From Anisodus tanguticus (Eukaryota > Streptophyta > Magnoliopsida > Solanales > Solanaceae), in the NCBI GenBank assembly GCA_034509755.1, contig CM067556.1:17321501-17385500 (forward strand): a stretch of DNA of 64,000 nucleotides, in the 5' to 3' direction. Shown piece after piece: positions 43,160 through 51,868 of the stretch (position 1 is its first letter; each line of letters begins with the position of its first letter). A program made the position numbers and the translations under genes. Below the pieces are notes generated by a model. That model saw only the letters and a program-made list of their open reading frames with translations. It had not been told where the DNA came from and did not search any database.

Positions 43160-43400
43160 ACAATGCGCAAAACCTTACCAACCCTTGACATATGAACAAG
43201 AAAATATATCCTTAATGGGATGGTACTTACTTTCATACATGTATTACATGGCTATCGTCAGCTCGTGTCGTGAGATTTTGGTCAAGTCCTATAACGAGCG
43301 AAACCCTCATTTTGTGTTGCTAAGACATGCGCCTAAGGAGAAAGTCTTTGCAACCGAAGTGAGCCGAGAAGCCGAGTGACGTGCCGGCACTACTAACTGG
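43112..43400 (+). pseudogene. rrn18: Mitochondrial 18S rRNA (rrn18) fragment
   Basis: Contains the universal small-subunit words GACGGAGGCCTGCACAAGCG, GGAGCATGTGGTTTAATTCG, CGTCAGCTCGTGTCGTGAGA and CCTATAACGAGCGAAACCCT, corresponding to roughly the 3' third of the molecule. It has changes at normally fixed positions (e.g. ATGCGCAAAACC for ACGCGCAAAACC; TACATGGCTATCGTC for TGCATGGCTGTCGTC). The match ends near 43400. Similar but unrecognised sequence follows. Confidence 0.92.
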
Positions 43401-44424
43401 GTACTTACATACCAAATGGTTATGTATCACACATGCTTTGAGACGCGTGGGCCGATTGGGAAATTCGCACAATGTCGATGGCTGAAAATTAAAGAAGGGA
43501 TCACTCTTTTCCAGGACCTATCCTTGACGGTAGTTTTGATTCTAAAATGGATGGTGAAGGCGCAAGACGTACCTTTTTGTTGTAATTTCCCATCCCTGCC
43601 CCTTGCCTTACTCATTTAGGGATTCTGGATGACGTACACAATATCGAACTCTGAGAGTGCTATATATTTCACCAAGTACTCTATTTATTCTAAGACTAAA
43701 CATAAACATAGAAAATCTCATTGGAGGAAGGGATAGTGATTAACTGATAGAACCTCTTCTCTTCTTTCAAATCGCATCTCTCAAGTGAGAAGAAAAGGCC
43801 CCCCACGAAGAGGTGGGAAAGCAAGGACGTAGCAGGAAGAAGAAATGAAACCAGCAAATCTTTCCTCCTCTAATGAGGCTTAGTTCAACTAGCCCTAGAC
43901 GGATCACATCTCATTAGAAAGGCAGGTCTTTATAGAATATTCTCAACCAAAGAACAAAGAATGGTTCAGAAGTTTGAGTTCTTAATGAAGGGCATACCAA
44001 CACTTCTTTAACTACAGGTTTTCCTGCCATAATCCAAGGACTGAGTTCTCTCAAAGTAAATCAATAACGAGAGGTGGCATCTTTGCTTTCCAATATGTAT
44101 GCTTACTCCTTTTCCTAGTTGCTAGGACGTAAACCTTAGAGGATCACTCTGTTGTTACCATCAAAAGTCAAAAATAGACCTCGGTGAACTACTAGTAGAG
44201 CTCATCTTTTCTAAAGCGACATTCTCCCTTCTATCAACAATGGAATTTTATTATAGTTACTGACTCTCAAATTGCAGAATATATCCTTTCCATGTGCCTT
44301 TCTGTCGCTCTATCGGTGTACATAGTCTTTCAGGCTGGGCGCCGTCTTCGAGGGTTGACACCTGAGAATATGGAGGAACGCTTGTCAGATTTTATGTTTG
44401 ATTCATTGAAGGGACTCATCTCCG

Positions 44425-44735
44425 ATAAGCTAGGCCGAAGAAGCAATGTCACTCGATCATTATCAAACTGACTGCAATTTTTTTCTGTCCGTGAAGATCC
44501 CACCAGAGCGCCTTCTACTTCTAATAGGTTGTGAACTAGATCAGAATCATTCTCAACGAGTCCATAGGAAGTTATCCCATTTTTTTCATAGGGTTCGGGT
44601 AAAGAACAAATATCTTGAGCGACTGATCCGTCAGAACAACTCAAAAGATAAAGAATATCGTGAATTTCTTCATGCTCGTTCCAAGTTTGAAGTACCATTT
44701 GTACAAATAAAAATCCCTTTCGTTACATGATTTCT
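44425..44735 (-). pseudogene. ycf2: Plastid ycf2 fragment inside the mitochondrial insert
   Basis: The minus strand reads [58 protein letters not shown] and [11 protein letters not shown], a close match to the plastid Ycf2 protein, a large essential chloroplast protein of the import/protease machinery. The first residues ([13 protein letters not shown]) are in a different frame from the rest. Plant mitochondria carry many plastid pieces (family knowledge), so this most likely came plastid to mitochondrion to nucleus, not directly. Confidence 0.85.
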
Positions 44736-46340
44736 TCTTCAGATAGATAGATATAGGATCGATGGGGCAATTACTTAGAAGTACATTTTGTGCTACATCC
44801 CTTCCTTTGATTGTGCGTTTACGCTTTCTTCTTGCAGCTTTGTTTGCGCTTTCTAATCCGCTTCTGTAAAGAAAAGAGAATAGAGAGGCGTCGGCTAACT
44901 AACTTACATGATTTAAACTATGCCTGAAAGGTGAACAAGAAGAGTGTTCACTAGTAGCTAAAACTAGGGCGTTATACGGAAGTTCGTGCCTGCTTATCCC
45001 GGCTACAATAACTATCGAACATCATCTGAAGAATGGCGCTCGTATAACAATATAGGCTTGCAGAGGAAAGGCCTATCCCTTGGAGACGTACCACCAAGAA
45101 GAAGATCAAGGGAATCTCTACCATCAGGCTTCTAATCTGAGGTTGAGGTCGAGCCTCTCTTTTCAGTGGAAGTTGAGCTCGTCGGATTTACTGCCCGTGA
45201 AGTGAGTGATCCAACCTTAGCCGATTAGAAGGATAGCGTAATAGCTAAAGGAAAGGGTTGTGGTGATAGACCCCAAAGAAGATATCCTTGCTCACATCTT
45301 AGCCGGATTCAAAACCAAAAGCCATTGCGTCTTTAGCCAGCTGGGAGGACGCCCTAGAAATTCCTTGTTTAGAGAAAGTTGTACAATCAATGAAAAGAGA
45401 GAACAATACGATTACTGAGGGTGGTGGATACCTCTTTGAGAAGGGCGGGGGAAGCCAAATTAAAGGCTTTGTTATCTCTCTCTCGGAGAAGAGGAAAGAG
45501 GTGAAGAAAGAAGGGAATGTAGCGATGGACTACATCTACAAGACACTAATGAACCTCGCTCCTAGCGAAAGATCAAAGGCCAGGGTCTGAAAGAGTTCAC
45601 GATCCAATGAATTCCCTCAAATCGGATGACACAAGGCGAACTAGAATATGTTGATTGATCCAGGCAGCGACAGGCTCCAATCGAAAGGAACCGCGCGTAC
45701 GCTAGAAAGACGTATAGGCAAGCCCTTTTTATGATCATATGGATCACTTTTCGTGACTTTTCTTTCCATAGGCATAGATTGCAGTCTAACCAGCTTTCTG
45801 TAGAGAATTTTTCTCTAACACATCTTTAATGGTAATCACAATAGATCTACAGAAATATTGCCACTTCTGGTGATTATAGACATAAATAAATTTAGCCATA
45901 ACGAAACTTATGAGATATTGCCACTATTAGTGGCTATATACTGCTTTCAAACTCTACAGGAGTTTAATATATCTTCTAATGTGAGATTTCCAATTTATAA
46001 AATTGTTGTAGCATAAAATTTTCAAATATAATTTATAAGCAACATCCAAACAATGTTATCTATTTAAGGTATTAGGAGTTTCCAGCAAAACAATTATTTA
46101 TGAAAATATTTGGCTACTTCATACTAATACGTTATACTTATAGCAACTTAACAAGTATTGATAAAAATATAAAATTAATAGTAAGTAAAAGACTTGAATT
46201 ACATAACATGTGTATTGGCCCTCTCTATCACATACAGTAAAGCATTCTCGTTGATTTCCAGTAAGTGACGGCTAGTACCATTAGGCATCCGAAGATGTTA
46301 GTATTAATTTGAAATAAACTCCAAAACAAAATTAGAGACT

Positions 46341-46353
46341 CGTGCTGATAACG
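46341..46353 (-). other. Element E primer-binding-site-like sequence
   Basis: The minus strand reads CGTTATCAGCACG directly inside the 5' LTR, a sequence often seen at this place in plant copia elements. Confidence 0.6.
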
Positions 46354-46610
46354 TGTTATAAAATCATAGCAATAACAATATAAGACAAGAGATGTAGACA
46401 AAGAAGTAGAGAGGAAGAGGAGACTTTTTTCGTATTTCAAGTGTATGTTGGTCTACCTTCAAAGGTGAATAACATTCCAATTCATAGGATGAAACCACCC
46501 AATGGAGGTTACAAATATTAAGTGCAAAAATTAATAGGTACATGTAACATACAAAAAAGCTAGTGAATATGTGTATAGACATCCATACAAAGGATATGCA
46601 TTTCATAACT
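46354..46610 (-). repeat. Element E 5' LTR
   Basis: 257 bp, TGTTATAAAATCATAGCAAT to TTTCATAACT. Followed by the TSD AAGAC. Confidence 0.88.
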
Positions 46611-46762
46611 AAGACAAAATTGTCTCAATTAAATTGGCAATTGAATATGCACTTTTATAATCATTTCAACATTTAGCTATAGCCTATAAATAAGAAAGGC
46701 GGAATGCAAGCTTCTTAAATTTGTCAATATATTTTATTTAGACACTTTAATTAATATTTACT

Positions 46763-47104
46763 TTAACTGAGCATCTAAAAATGTGATAAAGTATCATATT
46801 AGACACTTTTAACTCAAATTTTAATTTTTTTGTGTGTCATGTTCTCAACTATTATCCCTTACATAAATAAGTTAATTACTTAATATATGTCACCTCTTTA
46901 ATTATACATTAGTTTTAATAAGTCGTGAAACCGCACACTTATTCCAGTGGATGTTGATTCATATAATTAAAGAAGGTGACATATTTTATGTGGTTAACTT
47001 ATCTACGTAACTTGTGCTTGAAAACACATACAAAAGTTTTTTTCTAAAAAATTGAGTTAGAAGTGTGATGTGAACATTTATCACGTGCTCAAGTGCTCAA
47101 TCAA
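46763..47104. repeat. Fold-back (inverted repeat) element, about 340 bp
   Basis: The left arm AACTGAGCATC...TTAATTATA (46763-46906) and right arm (46959-47104) are imperfect inverted copies. For example ATAAGTTAATTACTTAATAT with GTCACCTCTTTAATTAT on the left pairs with the complement of ATAATTAAAGAAGGTGACAT with ATTTTATGTGGTTAACTTAT on the right. The transcript would form a long hairpin with a ~50-nt loop. The shape suggests a miniature inverted-repeat element. No TSD found. Confidence 0.7.
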
Positions 47105-47281
47105 AACAAGTTGTAATTTAAATATATAAATAAAATATACTAATAAATTTAAGAAGGAGGTGTGAATATATTTCGTCAAGAAACAAGGATTTGTGAGTGT
47201 CAAGCTATAGTAACTTTCTTTAATATTTTAAAATATATATTTTTCATCATATTAATATGAAAAAAATTATAATTTATTATA

Positions 47282-47377
47282 CTTTTTATATAATTTTAAA
47301 ATATAATATTAATCTAATATAATTTAACTTTTTATATAATTTAAAAATATAATATTAATCTAATATAATTTAACTTT
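47282..47377 (+). repeat. 47-bp direct duplication, AT-rich
   Basis: Two near-identical copies of CTTTTTATATAATTT...AATCTAATATAATTTAA in direct tandem. Confidence 0.85.
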
Positions 47378-47399
47378 AGAAATTAGTTAAATTAATTGT

Positions 47400-48586
47400 T
47401 GAGAAGAGGCGTGACAACTAGTTGGGACCGAAGGAGTATATAGTAAACATCCGGTACTAGGAAGTGCCTTCTACTGTTGTACACATAAATATTATTCCTC
47501 AGGTTTAATTAAAAAATCTCGTGAATTTTTTTCTTGTCAATCTAGTAGAGTTTGGTAGGTAAACTTTTTGACATTTCATTGCGACATCTACATATTATTT
47601 TTGATGACAAGAGAATTCGCAATTGCTAATTTTTGAGTGCGCACAAAATACCCGCTCCACAAATAACATAGGAAAAGTAACCTTCACTAAGCAAGATTTC
47701 ATTGCGACATATTATAGCATTTCAAGAATACAAATAATCTTTTATGACAAATTGCAATTTGAATCTAAAAATATACTTTTAAAACTTTTTGAGTAATATT
47801 AACACAAATTTAACTCTTTAAGGATTCCATGACACGTCACATTGGTCTTAGATGAATCCAGATATATACTGTTAATTGTATTAAAAAAAAATAGATACCA
47901 TTTATAACTACGATGCATATTAAATGAAAACGAAAGTGTACTATGAGAGTTAAAGACTTAATCTAACGAGAACCCACAAATGTATGGTTATCAAATTGGC
48001 CACCATTCATTTGTCCCAACCTATTATCTCTTTTGGCCACACAAATGTCTCATCAATTCTCCTGTTTTTGCCATTAATTTTATTTCTAGCACTCTCTTCT
48101 TCTTGTGTTCTTTTTGGAGTTAATTTTCACTTAATTGTCACCATGTATTCCTTTTGTTGTTTTATCCAAGTCTCATCGAAATATATTTGAAGGGCCCTAT
48201 TATCTCTTGAGAGATGGAGAATGCTTTCCATTTTTCTCCCTTTCTTGTTTTTTCCTTCTATTTTCATTTATATATTGTAGTCTTTTAGAGTTCTGATATT
48301 GTGTTAAGAATATTTCACGCATTGATGAATGAAAAGAAATTTAGATTCATTCGAAATCGTCTATAAAAGGTGAATTTATAAAGTAGATAAAGAGGAGCTG
48401 CGTAGAGGCAGATATGTTATACAAGAAAGTTGATAAATTAACTTCTTTCAATACGGATACCATAATTTTTTTCCACCCCTACAGTTGCAACAATAGTTCA
48501 CATGGTGTCACATTTTTGTTTATAAGATGGGAAATTTTTGAAATTAGAGAACTAATTAATTCACTAAATAAAGAAAACAAAACGCA
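47400..48586. other. Intergenic DNA without recognised gene
   Basis: AT-rich, only short random ORFs. Nothing else supported. Confidence 0.5.
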
Positions 48587-49309
48587 ACAACTGTTGGATA
48601 TGTAAAGCACGTACGGGAATAGTAAATAACTATTACAGTGATCGAAAGGATAAACAACAAAGATTACAACAACAAGTTGTCAATCTCTTGATCTTGAATT
48701 GGAACTTCAAATCTGGATCTTATATTCAGAAATACAAGAACATGAACTGCTACACTTGTGACTTGTAGAACCGCTGAGAATCCGAATAGTTAGAGTCCTT
48801 TGAGATTCAAGTTCACACCTGAAACACTTAGCAACCAATTAGATAATCACAACACCACCGGCTGAGTCGAGAGATGACTCTCTGTCTTTAAGACAAGATT
48901 GCCCTCGTATATAGGCTTTACGGAAGTGTGGACAATAGTCTTCCAAGATGAAACAACAAACTATCAAATGTGCAAAGCCTACACAAATGATCCAAGCGAA
49001 GAACACGAATAATAAAGATTGCTAAGAGAATGATTGCTTATCAGAAAAAATGATATCTTTGTGGTGTTGTTAACTTGTAAGTATGTTCATATGTTCATTT
49101 CTGTTCCTCTATAGATTGAGCCAAATGCCTCAAGTATAGGTGTGCAAGATGACCTTTCAAATGCCCAATAATGGCATTCAATTGCTATGTAAATGGATGA
49201 CATTTAACCCCCAACATAATGGTCCAAGTAATGACCATTATTGGGTGGATTCAATGCAATTGAAACCACCTCAACAGTCAAACATTTGGTATTCAGTTGA
49301 GCAAACACT

Positions 49310-49420
49310 GTCTGGGAAGCGCCGCGGCTCAGCTTGGGGGGCGCCACGGCGCTCCGGCGCCACAGCCCAGTCCGGGAAGCGCCGCTGCCCTTCTCGGCTC
49401 CGCAGCCCTTTTCCGACCTG
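49310..49420. repeat. GC-rich patch with repeated GGGAAGCGCCGC
   Basis: A short GC-rich island in AT-rich surroundings, inside the outer LTR, with two copies of GGGAAGCGCCGC (49314 and 49375) and several GGCGCC words. It corresponds in position to the GC-rich middle of the element C LTR, though the sequence differs. Confidence 0.55.
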
Positions 49421-49577
49421 TACAATCTTACATTTCGCATAATCCTTCCTTCGTTTACCAACGTGGAACACTTGTTATTTAGCCAATAAACATCCATCAT
49501 CCTATGTCTCAAACATTTCACTTACGTACCAATATCTCTTTCATTACCGAAATTTACGATACTTGGCACTAAGATTG

Positions 49578-50185
49578 TGTTGGAAATTTGCATTTGGTGG
49601 GGAGGTGCGTCCACCCATATTTAATGAATTAAACACTAGTGTTCCGTATGTTGTAGGCTTTGTCTCTTCACACGTGCATAATCTACTAAGTGAGTAGATG
49701 ACCGTAGGGCCAAGAATCGTCAAATTTCGTTGAGAAATTAAAGAGATATTAGTCCACGAAGTAAGGTGTTTTGAGGCATGGAAATATGGTGTGGGATAAA
49801 TCTACCACATCGGTGGAAAAAGGAAGAATTACTCTCTTTATAAGTCTCAAAATTGGCTAAGGGTTTGGGACCCCAAGGGGTAACCCATGTGTTTAAAAAA
49901 AGGAGAACCTAGATGTGCTTGGGTTCAAGGCTAAGCTGACACGTGTGAAGGACAGAGAACCATCTCTCGACTTATATACTGGGCAATCTTGTCTTAAGGA
50001 CAGAGAGCCATCTCTCGACTCAGCACACAGTTGTAACAATCCAGATTTAGTGTTTCTTGATTTCAGGTTATCAAGATTCAAGACTCAACAAGCTTGCGGC
50101 AGTTCTGAATATTGGCATATTTGTTTATCCTTTCGAACACTTGTAATATTTATTTACTTCCCGTACTGCTTTACCATATCCGACA
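49578..50185 (+). repeat. Inner solo LTR, 608 bp
   Basis: TGTTGGAAATTTGCATTTGG to CTTTACCATATCCGACA, flanked by a perfect TSD GATTG (49573-49577 and 50186-50190). It shares GACCGTAGGGCCAAGAATCG, AAAGAGATATTAG and GTTTATCCTTTCGAACACTT with the element C LTR. It also has two copies of GACAGAGA(A/G)CCATCTCTCG. Inserted in the outer LTR in the opposite orientation. Confidence 0.88.
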
Positions 50186-50292
50186 GATTGCACGTGTGTG
50201 GAAACGACATTTTCGACGTGCGGGGACCAATTGTTCGAGTCACAAATAATGGGATAAACTTAATTCCACATTAGTAAATTTTCAACAACTTT

Positions 50293-51055
50293 AGTTAAGA
50301 TCACACGACGAGCATGTTCGTTTTGAAAAGCGTATGATTTGAAACTATAGCTTTATCAAGTACTTCTGGATCCAAAATTTGTCATCTCTCATTTTAAAAA
50401 GTACGATTTTAAATAATAGTAAATAGAAAAAAGTATCTTTGATCCCAAATGTGCATTGTTAGAACTTGGAAATACAATCATTAAGGAATTGGCTACATTT
50501 AATTTAGATTAAAAATCTTCTTTAGTGTAATTTTAATGAGATTGTAATTTCTCAAACATAGAGAAAATTATATTGATGATTTAAAACTTGTTTTGCATGT
50601 ATTTACATGTAAATAAGGTTGTGATTGATAAAATAAGTTGGTAGACCAAATTGAGAATAATACGAAAGAAAGAAAAGAATCGAATGCAAACAATCTGGTT
50701 CAAATTGAGGGAATTTAAACGCGTCGCGGTCAAACTGTATTAATCTTCATAAAACATAAAGATTTAATAAAACACATCACAATTACATCGTGATACTAAA
50801 CACATCACAATTACATCGTGATACTGAAAATAAAATTTAGCAGAGTTATTACACTACATTAATTCTATATTATCGTGACATATCTCGCCAAATTTGAAAA
50901 TTGAAAATGAGTAGTGACTTTTAAGTTTTTCTTTTTGTATTTTACCTTGTTTTAAAAACTAAACATTTATAATTTGTCCAATGGTTGAATGATAGTCTTT
51001 GAATTTTTTATTAACACACCATATAGAGAAAATCATGACATAAGAATGGACAAAT
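50293..51055. other. Intergenic DNA with a 28-bp tandem pair
   Basis: AT-rich. AACACATCACAATTACATCG with TGATACT is present twice in tandem (50771-50826, period 28). No gene recognised. Confidence 0.55.
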
Positions 51056-51060
51056 TTAAA

Positions 51061-51235
51061 TGGGAGCCTTGCAACAATTACAAAGTTGCCTATGTGAGAT
51101 TTACAGGTTAAGAATTCGAGCCACAGAAGTCGTCATTAATATTTGTATTAGGGTAGACTACCTACATCACAACCAAGGGATGTGTCCCTATCCCGAATCC
51201 TGCATGAACGCGAGATGCTTCGTGCATCGGACTAC
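51061..51235 (+). mobile_element. Solanaceae tRNA-derived SINE, second copy
   Basis: GGGAGCCTTGCAACAATTAC and AAAGTTGCCTATGTGA at the 5' end, a decayed B box AAGAATTCGAGCC, then TTAGGGTAGACTACCTACAT and CGTGAACGCGAGATGCTTCG type sequence near the 3' end. It belongs to the SINE subfamily with GTAGACT-CCTACATCACA in the body, a different subfamily from the copy at 19589. GACAAATT lies on both sides (51048-51055 and 51248-51255), a possible target-site duplication. Confidence 0.8.
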
Positions 51236-51868
51236 GCTTTAGGAAGTGACAAATTGTCAAAAATAAAATAATTCTTTAAAAGCACCAATGTATGAGATGA
51301 GAAAAGTACACAACAGTCATCCCGACATAGTTGTATGACAAATGAGAGGAACTTAAAATTCAGACCTGCACCGTGGGTTCGAATCCTGGTTGGAGCAATT
51401 TGCTCTCTTCTGGAGTAGGAACTTGTAGGTGAGTGATCGAGATTACTCTCTCCATGAATAGTCTGACGTAAGCCGAAAAGTTGGATATAAAAAAAAGTAC
51501 ACAGCAAATTCAGAAGATGAAAAACAAACTAGAATATTTCTGTCATAAAAATTAAAAAGCTGACCTATCTAGGAAAAATATTAGAAATATAATACAGAGT
51601 CGCACAAAGTGACGCTTCATTTGATTTCCAAAGAAACAGAGGGGACCCAATACCCATCTCCCACAATCTGCTACTACTACTCCTCCACTGGTACTGGTAT
51701 ATACCCATTTCAAAATCACCGCAAAACACAAACAAAAGCTACTACAGTACATACAAAGATAAACAAAACAGAGCTTAAAAAAGATTCCTCAATTGAGATT
51801 TTGAGGGAGAAACAAAGATCGCATTTTCCTCTTTTGCAACAACTACAGTAATCTAAGCCTCATACAAC

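Larger units (their letters stand above)
41650..45790 (+). other. Nuclear insert of mitochondrial DNA (NUMT), about 4.1 kb
   Basis: A block of higher GC content with no stop-free nuclear gene but with recognisable organelle genes: nad9 (41655-42070), rrn18 (43112-43400) and a plastid ycf2 piece (44425-44735). The remaining sequence has the character of plant mitochondrial spacer DNA. It is embedded in the AT-rich interior of element E. The left edge is placed where the nad9 match begins. The right edge (about 45790) is placed where AT-rich element-E-like DNA resumes and is uncertain by perhaps 60 bp. Small changes in nad9 and rrn18 show it is not functional. Confidence 0.85.
37237..46610 (-). 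mobile_element. LTR retrotransposon E (old copia type) with organelle DNA inside
   Basis: LTRs at 37237-37490 and 46354-46610 (254 and 257 bp) share TTATAAAATCATAGCAAT, GACAAAGAAG-AGAGAGGA and ACATCCATACAAA-GATATG. The TSD is AAGAC (37232-37236 and 46611-46615). The element is minus-oriented: a purine tract (CATCCAAGGGGTAG on -) lies by the left LTR and a primer-site-like CGTTATCAGCACG by the right LTR. Remnants of reverse transcriptase/RNase H lie at 37690-38500. The rest is heavily decayed and contains the mitochondrial insert 41650-45790. Without the insert the element is about 5.2 kb. Confidence 0.88.
48592..50284 (-). repeat. Outer solo LTR (element C family relative), split by an inner LTR
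   Basis: In minus orientation the terminal words match the LTR of element C: TGTTGGATATGTAAAGCACG on + is the reverse of the ...CGTACTGCTTTAC... LTR end, and GGATAAACAACAAAGATT follows. The other end (about 50190-50284) reads, reversed, TGAAAATTTACTAATGTGG. The piece between about 49430 and 49577 reads, reversed, GTGCCAAGTATCGTAAATTT then GAAAGAGATATTGGT, matching the element C LTR. The TSD is ACAAC (48587-48591 and 50285-50289). Without the inner LTR it is about 1.08 kb. No internal element sequence remains. Confidence 0.78.

Noticed and set aside
43110..43379. Protein-coding ORF of 89 codons
   Set aside because: The DNA is an 18S rRNA fragment. The ORF is accidental.
49140..49521. Overlapping ORFs on both strands with Arg/Ser/Pro-rich products
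   Set aside because: Created by the GC-rich patch in the outer solo LTR. No similarity to known proteins.
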